Assembly (NCBI RefSeq): GCF_004564235.1
Contig: NZ_SOMN01000002.1
Coordinates: 124,001 to 188,000, forward strand
Reading direction: 5' to 3'
DNA length: 64,000 nt
Source: Cohnella luojiensis
GTDB taxonomy: Bacteria; Bacillota; Bacilli; Paenibacillales; Paenibacillaceae
Shown here: positions 19,679-28,997 of the stretch, in pieces
How the letters are laid out: the number at the start of each line of letters is the position of its first letter
Numbering within the stretch: the first letter of the stretch is position 1
Translations under genes and position numbers: made by a program
Notes under the pieces: generated by a model
Told to the model about the DNA's origin: nothing
Database searches by the model: none
Seen by the model: the letters and a program-made list of their open reading frames with translations, nothing else

Positions 19679-19680
19679 CA

Positions 19681-19709
19681 GTCATGCCCGACTATCCGCG
19701 GCATATAGA
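19681..19709 (+). promoter_or_regulatory. candidate sigma-E promoter of spoVID
   Basis: GTCATGC (19681-19687), a 14-bp spacer and CATATAGA (19702-19709) resemble the sporulation sigma-E pattern (about GHATATT-14-CATACAnT). spoVID is a sigma-E gene in B. subtilis. A leader hairpin (AAG-A-CCCCG / CGGGG-G-CTT, 19726-19754) lies between this and the RBS. Confidence 0.35.
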
Positions 19710-19776
19710 TAATTAGTGAATTGTAAAGACCCCGGCCGATGTAGTCGGGGGCTTATGCCGAAAGGAGGACTTCGTC

Positions 19777-20985
19777 GTGACGGACCAGTTGAACGGGTTG
19801 CGATTCGATATCTACGAACGTGTGCATCTGCCTGACGATGTAGCCGCAATCGAAGAGTTGGAAGAGATCGAGTTGGTGCCTCATATGCAGGCGCTGCCTC
19901 AGGACGATCAAGTTTTGCTGAGAGGCCACCTGCTGTTGTCGGGGATTTACCGCTCGCAGGATTCCTCGGGCGTTTCCCAGTTGGAGCATTGGATTCCGGT
20001 GGAGATTTCGTTGCCTTTAAACCGGATTCAGAGCGTGGAAGAGCTGGCGGTGGAAATCGATAATTTCGACGTCGACTTGCTTACGTCCCGCTCGTTGAAC
20101 GTAACGGGTGTATTGGCGTTGAGGGGCTTGCAGGTGCAAGGCTCGCAAAGTCCGATCTGGCGAGACGACAGCTTCACCGTCGTGCATCAGGCCGAGACGG
20201 ATCAACCGGAACAACCTCAAAGACCCGATCAATCAGCCCAAGACGAGTCCGTAGATGCCGATTCTGCAGCTCCGTCCGCCGAAGAATATTCATCATCCTA
20301 CGAAGAGGGTTTAACCGAGGAAGAAAGAGACGATGCATGGGGCTTGCAATCCGAGACCGATGCACTAGCCAACGAAGCCTCCAAGGAGAGCAGCTGGCTG
20401 TCCATGTTTCAGAATTTGGAGGAAGCGAGGAGAGATGAGTCGTTCGCTGCTCCCCAGACGGCGGAAAACAATCTCTATGCGACTTCCCAGTGGGGGGACG
20501 TAACGATTGAGCGACTCGTGGAACCGGAACCCGAACCGAATCCGAATCCGGAACTGTATTCATCGCTATCGCCTCCAGAAGCAATCGAAGATCAACAGGA
20601 TCTACGGGTCGCCTTAGGCGGGAAACCCCTCGAGCCAGTAGCAACCTATCAATTCGGCGTCGGGCTGCTCTCCCAGTTAGGCGAGAAAGGCGCGAAACGC
20701 GAGGCGGAACTTCGGCTGCAAGAAGCCGCCGAAGCCGAGGAGAAGGCGTTGTTGGCCAGTAATGCCGCTCAAAGCAGCGGGGATGAATTGGAATGGACCC
20801 GGCTTTTCTTGAACCAAGGGAACCAAGCCCAATCCTTCCGCAAGGTGAAGATGTGCATCGTCCAACGGGAAGAGACGCTCGATGTGATCGCGAATAGGTA
20901 CAATGTTCAGCCGAGGGAGCTACAGCTCTACAATCGCCTGCACGAGCCTTACTTGTCCGAAGGTCAGGTACTCTACATTCCCTAA
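19777..20985 (+). CDS. spoVID: SpoVID-like spore coat morphogenetic protein (SPOCS + LysM)
   Basis: A 402-aa protein with an N-terminal beta-rich domain (residues 1-130, the SPOCS-type spore-coat domain: GLRFDIYERVHLPDD, LLRGHLLLSGIY, WIPVEISLPLNRI). A long acidic disordered middle rich in Glu/Gln/Ser/Pro (about 135-290) follows, then a C-terminal LysM repeat (CIVQREETLDVIANRYNVQPRELQLYNRL..LSEGQVLYIP). In B. subtilis SpoVID sits between hemL and valS and drives encasement of the spore by coat layers; position and domain layout both match. The start codon is GTG at 19777 behind AAAGGAGGA. B. subtilis ysxE, which follows spoVID there, is absent here. Confidence 0.87.
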   Translation: MTDQLNGLRFDIYERVHLPDDVAAIEELEEIELVPHMQALPQDDQVLLRGHLLLSGIYRSQDSSGVSQLEHWIPVEISLPLNRIQSVEELAVEIDNFDVDLLTSRSLNVTGVLALRGLQVQGSQSPIWRDDSFTVVHQAETDQPEQPQRPDQSAQDESVDADSAAPSAEEYSSSYEEGLTEEERDDAWGLQSETDALANEASKESSWLSMFQNLEEARRDESFAAPQTAENNLYATSQWGDVTIERLVEPEPEPNPNPELYSSLSPPEAIEDQQDLRVALGGKPLEPVATYQFGVGLLSQLGEKGAKREAELRLQEAAEAEEKALLASNAAQSSGDELEWTRLFLNQGNQAQSFRKVKMCIVQREETLDVIANRYNVQPRELQLYNRLHEPYLSEGQVLYIP

Positions 20986-20996
20986 TGATTAAGGCT

Positions 20997-21034
20997 AACC
21001 CGTTTCTCCCCTTGGGGCGAGGAACGGGTTTTTT
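20997..21034 (+). terminator. Rho-independent terminator after spoVID
   Basis: AACCCGTT (20997-21004) pairs with AACGGGTT (21023-21030), with an inner CCCC/GGGG helix and a T-run. Confidence 0.85.
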
Positions 21035-21071
21035 GCGTATGGAAGGGGCATATTGACTCTCTTACAGGTGG

Positions 21072-21357
21072 AGGGTAAAATAATAACAATAACAAGGATA
21101 GGGAAGAGCATGCCGTCCATCCATCAGAGAGCGGAACCGCTGCCAAGGCAGAGCTGAGAGGTTTCGCGGGATCATTGAGCTGCTGCGAGTCGCCCTGGAG
21201 TTTCCTGCTTGAAGTTCGTCCATTTCGGGGCGATTCGTAGAACAGGACGGTAGCAACCGTTATTTTGCGGAGAGTGCCGCTTAGGCGTACGATGCCCAGC
21301 GGAACGAAGGTGGTACCACGGAAGTTTACCTTTCGTCCTTTGCGACGGGAGGTTTTT
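21072..21357 (+). promoter_or_regulatory. Valine T-box leader of valS
   Basis: This shows the order of a T-box riboswitch. A stem-I start contains GGGAAGAG, the conserved CAGAGAGCGG is near 21126, and the block GAGTCGCCCTGGAG carries a GTC (Val) specifier at 21190-21192. The T-box AAGGTGGTACCACGG is at 21307-21321; its TGGT bulge can pair with the tRNA end (discriminator A plus CCA). A terminator follows: ACCTTTCGTC (21328-21337) with GACGGGAGGT (21344-21353), ten pairs with two G-U, then T-runs. Uncharged tRNA-Val would favour the antiterminator and valS expression. Confidence 0.9.
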
Positions 21358-21432
21358 GTGTTTTTATGCACTCTACAGGAAGAGAAATTGCCTGTAACGG
21401 TGGGCGAATTGATGTCATGGAGGTTGTCACTC

Positions 21433-24099
21433 ATGTCCGAATCCCAAGAACGGCTAAACGTCGAAATGTCGACGACTTACGATCCATCTAGCGCAGAACG
21501 CAAATGGTATGAATATTGGATAAGTAATGGGTACTTTCAAGCGGGACGCCGTCCCGATGCTCTCAAATACACCATTGTCATTCCACCTCCTAACGTAACC
21601 GGTATGCTCCATATCGGTCATGCTCTAGATTTCACTTTGCAGGATATCCTTATTCGCTTCAAGCGGATGCAGGGTTTCGACGCGTTATGGCTTCCGGGCA
21701 CCGACCATGCCGGAATCGCGACCCAGACCAAAGTAGAGCAGAAGCTCCGGGAAGAAGGCTTAAGCCGTTACGATCTCGGACGGGAAGCTTTTCTGGAGAA
21801 GGTATGGGAATGGAAGGATCACTATGCGGGAACGATCCACGAGCAATGGTCCAAGATGGGTCTTAGCCTCGACTATTCGCGCGAGCGGTTCACTTTGGAC
21901 GAAGGGCTGTCCAAAGCCGTTCGCGAAGTGTTCGTACGTCTCTATAATAAGGGCCTGATCTACCGCGGCAAAAGAATCATTAACTGGGATCCGGCTGCGC
22001 GTACGGCCCTGTCGGATATCGAAGTGGAATATAAAGAGGTAAACGGGCACTTGTACCATCTTCGTTACCCTCTAGCCGACGGAGGCGGGTATATTACCGT
22101 GGCTACGACCCGGCCGGAGACTATGCTAGGCGATACCGCCGTTGCCGTCCATCCGGAGGATGACCGATATAAGCATCTTATCGGCAAAATGATCCTGCTC
22201 CCCATTGTCAACAGGGAGATTCCGATTATTGGCGACGAATACGTCGAGAAGGATTTCGGAAGCGGTGCGGTCAAAATAACGCCGGCTCACGATCCGAACG
22301 ACTTCGAAGTCGGCGCGAGGCACGGCCTCCAGCAAATCACGGTCATGGACGAGGGCGGCCGCATGAACGAGTTTGCCGGTCCTTACCAAGGAATGGATCG
22401 TACGGAATGCCGTAAAGCGATTGTTAAAGACATGCAAGATCAAGGAATCTGCATTCAGATCGAGGACCATGTTCACCAGGTAGGCCATAGCGAACGCTCC
22501 GGCGCCGTTGTCGAGCCGTATTTGTCCACGCAATGGTTCGTCGACATGAAGCCGCTCGCGGAGAAAGCGATCGATTCGCAGAAATCCGGCCAAGGCGTCA
22601 ACTTCGTTCCGGACCGCTTCGAGAAAATATATCTGCAATGGATCGAGAACGTTCGAGATTGGTGCATATCCCGTCAGTTATGGTGGGGCCATCGGATTCC
22701 GGCGTGGCATCATGAAACGACGGGCGAGATTTATGTGGGCTTGGAAGCTCCCGAAGGCGCGGACCAACCGGATTCCCCATGGAATCAGGACAATGACGTA
22801 TTAGATACATGGTTCAGCTCTGCTCTTTGGCCTTTCTCCACTCTGGGATGGCCTGATGAAAGCGAGGACCTGAGAAATTATTACCCGACCGGAGTGCTGG
22901 TGACGGGTTACGACATCATCTATTTCTGGGTTGCCCGCATGATTTTCACGGCGCTTGAATTCACGGAACAGATCCCGTTTAAAGACGTTCTCATTCACGG
23001 TCTCGTCCGCGACGCGGAAGGACGGAAGATGTCCAAGTCGCTAGGCAACGGGGTTGACCCGCTCGACGTCATCGAGCAATACGGCGCGGACGCGATGCGC
23101 TTCATGATCTCGACAAGCAGCACGCCTGGGCAAGATTTGCGTTTCCGGTTCGAGAAGGTCGAGCAAGCCCGCAACTTCGCGAATAAGATCTGGAACGCTT
23201 CCCGGTTCGCTTTGATGAACCTTGAAGGTTTCAAATACGATGATATCGATCTGAGCGGCGAGCTTTCGACCGCAGACCGCTGGATTCTTCACCGGTTTAA
23301 CGAAACCGCCCGTGATATTACCCGTTTGATGGAAAGCTATGAATTCGGGGAAACCGGACGACTGCTGTACAATTTCATCTGGGATGACCTTTGCGATTGG
23401 TATATCGAATTCTCTAAGCTCACGCTTTACGGAGAGAATCCCGCGGCCAAGCGGAGTACTCAATCCGTGTTAGCCTACGTGCTGGATCGTACGTTGCGCC
23501 TATTGCATCCGTTCATGCCATACTTGTCGGAAGAAATATGGCAGCATCTGCCTCACGAGCCAGGCGAGACGATCACATTGTCCGCATGGCCGGAATATAG
23601 CGCGGATTTCGAAGCAGCCGGCTCGCTGAAGGAAATGGAGCTCCTCATGGAAGCCATACGGGCGGTACGTAACGTTCGGGCGGAAGTGAACGTATCTCCA
23701 GGCAAGAAAATCGAACTGTTGCTCAAACCGACAGGGGAGGCCGAGGAGGGAATCTTCCTCCGGAACGAAATCTACATTCAGCGCTTCTGCAACACTTCGG
23801 CTTATACGCTCGACCGCGCATTGACTGCTCCGGACAAGGCGATGACCGCGATCATCACGGGAGCAGAGCTATATTTTCCGCTTGCGGGATTAATTGATAT
23901 CGGTCAGGAAATAGCGCGTCTAAACAAGGAAGTCGATAACCTGAACGCCGAAGTCGAACGCGTGGAGAAGAAGCTGTCCAACGAAGGTTATACCGCCAAA
24001 GCGCCTGCTCATGTTGTGGAACAGGAACGGATCAAAGGCCAAGATTACAAAGACAAACGGGACAAAGTTCTGGCAAGAATCGCAGAGCTTCAAGGGTGA
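21433..24099 (+). CDS. valS: Valyl-tRNA synthetase
   Basis: An 888-aa class I aminoacyl-tRNA synthetase charging tRNA-Val, with an editing domain. The HIGH motif is in [15 protein letters not shown] and KMSKS in [14 protein letters not shown]; the editing-domain block [18 protein letters not shown] and the C-terminal coiled coil ([18 protein letters not shown]) are present. The frame runs upstream through the T-box leader, but the start is placed at the ATG at 21433, with GGAGG 11 bases before it. That gives a length close to B. subtilis ValS (880). folC follows directly, probably in the same transcript. Confidence 0.96.
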   Translation: MSESQERLNVEMSTTYDPSSAERKWYEYWISNGYFQAGRRPDALKYTIVIPPPNVTGMLHIGHALDFTLQDILIRFKRMQGFDALWLPGTDHAGIATQTKVEQKLREEGLSRYDLGREAFLEKVWEWKDHYAGTIHEQWSKMGLSLDYSRERFTLDEGLSKAVREVFVRLYNKGLIYRGKRIINWDPAARTALSDIEVEYKEVNGHLYHLRYPLADGGGYITVATTRPETMLGDTAVAVHPEDDRYKHLIGKMILLPIVNREIPIIGDEYVEKDFGSGAVKITPAHDPNDFEVGARHGLQQITVMDEGGRMNEFAGPYQGMDRTECRKAIVKDMQDQGICIQIEDHVHQVGHSERSGAVVEPYLSTQWFVDMKPLAEKAIDSQKSGQGVNFVPDRFEKIYLQWIENVRDWCISRQLWWGHRIPAWHHETTGEIYVGLEAPEGADQPDSPWNQDNDVLDTWFSSALWPFSTLGWPDESEDLRNYYPTGVLVTGYDIIYFWVARMIFTALEFTEQIPFKDVLIHGLVRDAEGRKMSKSLGNGVDPLDVIEQYGADAMRFMISTSSTPGQDLRFRFEKVEQARNFANKIWNASRFALMNLEGFKYDDIDLSGELSTADRWILHRFNETARDITRLMESYEFGETGRLLYNFIWDDLCDWYIEFSKLTLYGENPAAKRSTQSVLAYVLDRTLRLLHPFMPYLSEEIWQHLPHEPGETITLSAWPEYSADFEAAGSLKEMELLMEAIRAVRNVRAEVNVSPGKKIELLLKPTGEAEEGIFLRNEIYIQRFCNTSAYTLDRALTAPDKAMTAIITGAELYFPLAGLIDIGQEIARLNKEVDNLNAEVERVEKKLSNEGYTAKAPAHVVEQERIKGQDYKDKRDKVLARIAELQG

Positions 24100-24118
24100 T
24101 GGGAGGATGAAACGCGGT

Positions 24119-25507
24119 ATGATAGAAAACCAATCCTCCCAAGAGGCATCTTTTCGTACGGCCGAAGAAGCGATGGCTTGGATTACCGGGCTAACCTCCT
24201 TCGGCATCCGCCCCGGCTTGGACCGGATAAATAGGCTCATGGATCGGTTCAACAACCCTCAGAGGAGATTGAAGTTCATCCACGTGGCGGGAACGAACGG
24301 CAAAGGATCGGTCTGCGCATATTTAACGAGCGTGCTTCGGCAATGCGGATATGACGTCGGGACGTTTACTTCACCCTATCTGACTTCCTATTCCAATCGT
24401 CTCCAATACAATGGGAATGATATCGAAGACGACGTTCTTGTCCGGCTTGTCAATCTCCTAAAGCCGGCGGCAGAGGAATTGGGGCAAGGCGAGTGGGGCT
24501 CTCCGACGATGTTCGAGGTGACGACAGCATTGGCGCTGCTCTATTACGGGACGGTTGCTTACCCGGATTACGTAGTGTGGGAAACGGGTCTTGGCGGTCG
24601 CCTCGACGTAACGAATATAGTTACGCCGATCGTAAGCGTCATTACGAATGTCGGTCACGACCATATGGACGTTCTCGGCTCGACGATCCAGGAAATCACC
24701 CGCGAGAAGGCCGGAATTATCAAAGCCGGGTTTCCCGTTATATCGGCCGTTAATCAGCCTGAAGCCGTGAAAATCGTCCGTGAAACGGCGCAAGCTCGTC
24801 AATCGGCGCTGTATCTACTTGGTGACGATTTTACGTACCAGCCGTTAGAGATCGCGGAAAATGAGCAAAAGTTTTCTTTTCAAGGGCCGTTCCGTGCTTT
24901 ACAATCGTTAACGGTAAGCATGAACGGGGCACATCAGATCACGAATGCCGCGACGGCGGTTATGACCTTGGAAATCTTGCGCCAATATTACGCTTTAATC
25001 GTTGACGACGAAGACTTGGCGAGCGGGCTGAAAAATACGTCTTGGCCGGGCAGGCTGGAGATGGTGTCGCAAGCTCCTAGAATTCTAATAGACGGCGCCC
25101 ATAACCCGGAGGGCATGGAAGCTTTAAGCCATGCGCTTCGCGACGTCTATAAGTTCGATAGATTAAATGTGATGATGGCAATGATGCCTAATAAGAATCA
25201 TGAGCAATCATTGCGGCATATACTACCAATGGTGGATACGCTTGTGATCACGGAACCTGATTTTCATAAAAGAATGAATGCCGCCGATCTGGCCGCCGTC
25301 GCGAGCAGACTGCGTACGGAGCTCGGACGGCCGCGGAACGTTATCGTGGAGCCGAATTGGCGACGTGCCCTGGAGCTTCTGCAAGAAGCTTCGTCGGGGG
25401 ACTCCCAAGAAGTGAACACGTTAAACGTGATTACCGGCACTCTGTATCTGATTGCCGACGTCCGTTCGTGGCTGCTCCATGGAACGAAATCTGAAAAAGG
25501 CTGGTGA
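24119..25507 (+). CDS. folC: Folylpolyglutamate synthase / dihydrofolate synthase
   Basis: A Mur-ligase-fold enzyme of about 462 aa adding glutamates to folates (and possibly forming dihydrofolate). The ATP-binding loop is HVAGTNGKGSVCAYL. Other family blocks are FTSPYL, WETGLGGRLDVTNIV and the C-terminal ligase domain with RILIDGAHNPEGMEAL. The start is uncertain: the ATG at 24107 abuts the RBS GGGAGG (24101-24106), so the ATG at 24119 (MIENQSSQEA) is preferred. It lies just after valS, the Bacillus order. It overlaps the most likely murC reading frame by up to 29 bp. Confidence 0.92.
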   Translation: MIENQSSQEASFRTAEEAMAWITGLTSFGIRPGLDRINRLMDRFNNPQRRLKFIHVAGTNGKGSVCAYLTSVLRQCGYDVGTFTSPYLTSYSNRLQYNGNDIEDDVLVRLVNLLKPAAEELGQGEWGSPTMFEVTTALALLYYGTVAYPDYVVWETGLGGRLDVTNIVTPIVSVITNVGHDHMDVLGSTIQEITREKAGIIKAGFPVISAVNQPEAVKIVRETAQARQSALYLLGDDFTYQPLEIAENEQKFSFQGPFRALQSLTVSMNGAHQITNAATAVMTLEILRQYYALIVDDEDLASGLKNTSWPGRLEMVSQAPRILIDGAHNPEGMEALSHALRDVYKFDRLNVMMAMMPNKNHEQSLRHILPMVDTLVITEPDFHKRMNAADLAAVASRLRTELGRPRNVIVEPNWRRALELLQEASSGDSQEVNTLNVITGTLYLIADVRSWLLHGTKSEKGW

Positions 25508-26897
25508 AGCGTTGTTGCGGACCGCTGAGCACGTGCATTTTATCGGTATCGGAGGATATGGGATGAGCGCCATCGCCCGGGTTATGCTGGAGATGGGGTA
25601 TCAAGTATCCGGTTCCGATGTGGTACGCCAGGAATTGACCGACAAGCTGGCTGCCAAAGGAGCACAAATTTATATCGGTCATGAACCCGAGCATGTTAGG
25701 GGTGCTGATCTCGTTGTTTATTCAACGGCGTTATCCAGGGATAACGTCGAACGTCAGGAAGCGGAACACTTGAACATTCCCATCCTGCACCGGGCGCAAA
25801 TGCTGGCTCGCCTTCTTAATGCCCGTACGGGCATCGCGGTCGCGGGAGCGCATGGCAAGACTACGACCTCCTCGATGATCGCGCTGGTCATGGAAATCTG
25901 CGGATTGGATCCGACTTATATTATTGGCGGGGAGATCGTTAACGTCGGCACCAACGCGAAAGCGGGCAAAGGAAAATTCGTCGTCGCGGAGGCGGACGAG
26001 AGCGATGGATCGTTCCTGCAGTATGAATCCGCGGTCGGGGTCGTAACGAACATCGAAGCCGATCATCTGGAAAACTACGACGGGGACTTCAACAAGCTGA
26101 AAGAGGCTTACGTATCTTTCCTTCGCAATATTAGGCCGGATGGCTGCGCGGTCGTCTGCGCGGATGACGAGAACGTGAAGCAGCTGCTTCCGCAGGTCGC
26201 GGGACAAAGAGTCATTACGTATGGCATGGAATCGGAAAATGCGGAATATAGAGCTACGGATATTGAACTCGGCGATCGTTGCGCTACCTTCACGGTGAGC
26301 CACAAGGCGGATGTTCTTGGCAAGGTGACGTTATCCGTGCCGGGCCGGCATAACGTGTACAACGCGCTGGCAACGGTGATCGTATGCCTTGAGGCGGGAG
26401 CTCCGTTTGCATCGATCGCGGAAGCCATTCGCGAATTCCGCGGCGCCAAACGCCGGTTTCAGGTGCTTGGGGAAGTGAAGGACATGCTGGTTATCGACGA
26501 CTATGCCCACCACCCGACGGAGATTCAGGCCACGATTCAAGCCGCTAAGGCGACCGGCAAACGTATCATCGCGGTTTTCCAGCCCCAGCGCTATACGAGA
26601 ACGTTTTTCCTTCTGGATGCGTTCAGCCGGGCTTTCGCGGATGCGGACGAGGTCATCATTACGGACATCTACTCCCCCGCCGGAGAACAGAAGATCGAAG
26701 GAGTCAACTCCCGGAAGCTCGTGGAGCTGATCTCCCAGAATAGCAATAGCAACGTGACTTATGTTCCGACGAAGGAAGAAGTTCGGGATTTGTTAGTCGG
26801 GCGCGTCGCTCCTGGAGATCTTGTCCTCACGATGGGGGCAGGGGATATCTGGAAAACGGCCGATGAACTGGCGCGTATATTGCGCGAACGGGTATAA
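25479..26897 (+). CDS. murC: UDP-N-acetylmuramate--L-alanine ligase
   Basis: A Mur ligase of about 472 aa adding L-Ala to UDP-MurNAc in peptidoglycan precursor synthesis. The N-terminal nucleotide-binding site is HVHFIGIGGYGMSAIARVML, the ATP loop AGAHGKTTTSSMIALV and the C-terminal block LVIDDYAHHPTEIQATI. The start is ambiguous. The ATG at 25479 overlaps folC and lacks an RBS; a TTG at 25512 behind AAAAGG (25495-25500) would give the short N-terminus seen in most MurC proteins. In B. subtilis murC is elsewhere on the chromosome, so this folC-murC pairing is a local rearrangement. Confidence 0.93.
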   Translation: MERNLKKAGEALLRTAEHVHFIGIGGYGMSAIARVMLEMGYQVSGSDVVRQELTDKLAAKGAQIYIGHEPEHVRGADLVVYSTALSRDNVERQEAEHLNIPILHRAQMLARLLNARTGIAVAGAHGKTTTSSMIALVMEICGLDPTYIIGGEIVNVGTNAKAGKGKFVVAEADESDGSFLQYESAVGVVTNIEADHLENYDGDFNKLKEAYVSFLRNIRPDGCAVVCADDENVKQLLPQVAGQRVITYGMESENAEYRATDIELGDRCATFTVSHKADVLGKVTLSVPGRHNVYNALATVIVCLEAGAPFASIAEAIREFRGAKRRFQVLGEVKDMLVIDDYAHHPTEIQATIQAAKATGKRIIAVFQPQRYTRTFFLLDAFSRAFADADEVIITDIYSPAGEQKIEGVNSRKLVELISQNSNSNVTYVPTKEEVRDLLVGRVAPGDLVLTMGAGDIWKTADELARILRERV

Positions 26898-26906
26898 GGA
26901 ACAATT

Positions 26907-26950
26907 AAAGGGCTATCCCAAGTCAATGACGAGGGATTGGCCCTTTTTTT
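26907..26950 (+). terminator. Rho-independent terminator after murC
   Basis: AAAGGGC (26907-26913) pairs with GCCCTTT (26940-26946), an inner TCCC/GGGA helix extends it, and a T-run of eight or more follows. Confidence 0.85.
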
Positions 26951-27050
26951 ATATTCTTTTCCGTTCATTCGGCCCCCCCTTGCGCAGTCGAATCCGACAA
27001 ACCTAAGTGAAATAAAGTCAGTTAGTTTTATGTGAAAAGCAACAGTTATT

Positions 27051-27191
27051 AATCTAGTTGCAGAACCTGCAATTAGTTGATCATAATACGTCCAATAGCG
27101 TAGTATTTACGGAAACTTAGTGTACATTTGCAATTGCTTAATTTAATAAGGAGTATATTGAGTTTCTTAGTGTCTATTCTGCAACTAGATT
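27051..27191. repeat. 141-bp AT-rich element bounded by 15-bp inverted repeats
   Basis: AATCTAGTTGCAGAA (27051-27065) is the exact reverse complement of TTCTGCAACTAGATT (27177-27191). An inner hairpin TTGCAG/CTGCAA sits at the left end. The 340-bp murC-spoIIB gap is markedly more AT-rich than its surroundings and contains no gene I can support. Size and terminal repeats resemble a MITE or a palindromic dispersed repeat. No clear target-site duplication is visible. Confidence 0.6.
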
Positions 27192-27292
27192 TAAAAAGAT
27201 GAGCCGATCGGGGTTGTATTGAACAATGAACATATTTCTCTCTCTCCTCTCATATTCTAATTACTAGATTGAGGGACAAGGGGAGACGCAGC

Positions 27293-28591
27293 ATGCAATC
27301 GAAAGCTAGGATGACCATTCGTTTCGAGTCGCCCGCCAAGCCGAAGCTTACGACCGTGCCAATCGTACAGCCTGGCGAATCGAAGGAAAAACTCGCCATC
27401 GATAATTCGGAAACGGCGATAGAGCCGAGCTTCACGACATGGAATAGTCCCTACCAAGACGACATCCATGCGCTAGAGGAAATCATTCGCCGATCGGATA
27501 CCGCGAGGAATGCCGAGAAAACGGTTCGGAAGCCGCAACCCATACCCGTGCCCTTGCCCGTTCTAAAGGATATCGTTTACGACGAGTTGACCGAAGAACG
27601 CTGGAGCAGAACCGTTCCCGAGATAGAGATTGAAGAGGAGCCAAGCGCGAAATGGTACCAGCGGCAACATGAAGCTTCAAACCTTTCGGAGGAAGGCCCT
27701 TCATGGAGCAGGGTGTTTCTTTCCGTTGCAGCCGCGGTTGCTACCGGTGCTTTGTTCGGATATATGGTGTTAAGCTTGTTTACCGGGGAACCCTTATTTC
27801 CGGGGAAATCGGATGTTGATTCAGGAGAGCAAATACCGGTCCTATCTACGCACGAGCAATCGGCAAGCCCTCCGACTTCGGCAGGTTCAACAAAATTGCC
27901 GGAGAAGTCGTCAACATCCGGATCGGGATCTACGGATCAAACGGGTAACGAGCCTCCGGCATCAACAACCGGACAAGTATCTTCCGATGTCTATTTCATG
28001 CTTCAATATGGAGTATTCCAGAACGAGGATAGCATGCAGGCAGCCGTTAAGCAGCTCGAAGATTTGGGGCTTGCATATGCATCCGATACTACTGACGGGT
28101 ATCGGGTATTCGCGGGAGCTGCGAGATCAAGGGATGAAGCGGAATTATTAGCAGCCCAGATGCCGGACACCGAGGTGTATATTAAACCTGTGGGCGGGGA
28201 TCCATTGACCGTTTCATCGGATGCGCTTTCCGAAGAGGGAATCGAATTTTTGAACGAGAGCGCGAAATTAACCCGAATGTTAGCTCAATATTCCGGTGTC
28301 GGGTTACAGGATAAGCATCCGCGAAAGCTTGGGACTCAGGAATTGTCCGAGCTTCAGGAAACTCATCAGCGGTGGCTCAAAACGCTAACCACGGCAGATA
28401 AATGGAATGGAGAGGCTGCTAAGGACGGGAATTCTATCGTAAAGGCCTTAAATTCCGCGATCGCCTCCATGACGGAATTCAATCGCAAGCCTTCTCGCTA
28501 CCACTTGTGGAGCGTACAATCGGGAGTCATGCAGGCCTTGTTAGCAGACCGTCATGTACGCCTTGTTTTACAGCAAGCAGCGGAAGGATAG
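27293..28591 (+). CDS. SPOR-domain membrane protein, SpoIIB-like
   Basis: A 432-aa single-pass protein. The cytoplasmic N-terminal part is long and charged. A membrane segment lies at about 141-164 (VFLSVAAAVATGALFGYMVLSLF), then a Ser/Thr/Gly-rich external linker, a SPOR domain at about 231-300 (YFMLQYGVFQNEDSMQAAVKQL, YRVFAGAARSRDEAELLA) and a helical C-terminal domain. SPOR domains bind denuded septal peptidoglycan. In B. subtilis spoIIB, which helps engulfment and septal wall removal, lies between folC/comC and maf; both domain plan and position match. The start is the ATG at 27293 with GGGGAGA upstream; an in-frame TTG at 27269 is less likely. Confidence 0.75.
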   Translation: MQSKARMTIRFESPAKPKLTTVPIVQPGESKEKLAIDNSETAIEPSFTTWNSPYQDDIHALEEIIRRSDTARNAEKTVRKPQPIPVPLPVLKDIVYDELTEERWSRTVPEIEIEEEPSAKWYQRQHEASNLSEEGPSWSRVFLSVAAAVATGALFGYMVLSLFTGEPLFPGKSDVDSGEQIPVLSTHEQSASPPTSAGSTKLPEKSSTSGSGSTDQTGNEPPASTTGQVSSDVYFMLQYGVFQNEDSMQAAVKQLEDLGLAYASDTTDGYRVFAGAARSRDEAELLAAQMPDTEVYIKPVGGDPLTVSSDALSEEGIEFLNESAKLTRMLAQYSGVGLQDKHPRKLGTQELSELQETHQRWLKTLTTADKWNGEAAKDGNSIVKALNSAIASMTEFNRKPSRYHLWSVQSGVMQALLADRHVRLVLQQAAEG

Positions 28592-28626
28592 TTCAATCGA
28601 ATACGCCTAACGGGACTTTAGAACGG

Positions 28627-28659
28627 GACAGCCTGCATCCATGGGGCTGTCTTTGTTTT
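28627..28659 (+). terminator. Rho-independent terminator after the SpoIIB-like gene
   Basis: GACAGCC (28627-28633) pairs with GGCTGTC (28645-28651), followed by TTTGTTTT. Confidence 0.7.
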
Positions 28660-28664
28660 ATACG

Positions 28665-28693
28665 TTGTGCGACTTGTCCGGGAAACGTATAAT
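28665..28693 (+). promoter_or_regulatory. candidate SigA promoter of the DUF4321-maf-radC group
   Basis: TTGTGC (28665-28670), a 17-bp spacer and a perfect TATAAT (28688-28693), 40 bp before the DUF4321 start. Confidence 0.55.
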
Positions 28694-28733
28694 AAGTAGA
28701 TGGGTGTCAAAAAATGGTGGGAGACGGGGAAAT

Positions 28734-28976
28734 ATGAAGAAAAACGCATGGATTCTGATCTTGTTCATCTTTCTTGGACTGCTTGCCGGGGCGCTGGTCG
28801 CAATCTGGCTGAAGGAGATTCCGGGCCTTACGTTCCTGACCCGCGCAATTAAGGTGAATTGGTCTCCGGCCGCGGATTTGTCGGTCCTTAAGTACAGCTT
28901 GAACTTAAGCGTAAACTTCAGCCTGTTGAGCATTATCGGTGCCGTCTTGGCGATCTGGTTATACCGCAAAATGTAA
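28734..28976 (+). CDS. Small DUF4321-type membrane protein
   Basis: An 80-aa protein with two hydrophobic segments (ILILFIFLGLLAGALVAIWL near 6-25 and FSLLSIIGAVLAIWLY near 61-77) separated by a short external stretch. It resembles the DUF4321 family found next to maf in Paenibacillaceae. Function is unknown; the neighbourhood (maf, radC, mre, min) suggests a link to cell envelope or division (inference). The start is the ATG at 28734 with GGGAGACGGGGA upstream. It is 21 bp before maf. Confidence 0.78.
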   Translation: MKKNAWILILFIFLGLLAGALVAIWLKEIPGLTFLTRAIKVNWSPAADLSVLKYSLNLSVNFSLLSIIGAVLAIWLYRKM

Positions 28977-28997
28977 TTCGAAAGGAAGATTGGCAAC

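Noticed and set aside
21265..21432. Longer N-terminus for ValS
   Set aside because: The extra 56 codons are the T-box and its terminator. The ATG at 21433 has an RBS and gives the family length.
20982..21434. Minus-strand open frame opposite the T-box
   Set aside because: It is antisense to a clear T-box and terminator, has no RBS and has an odd composition.
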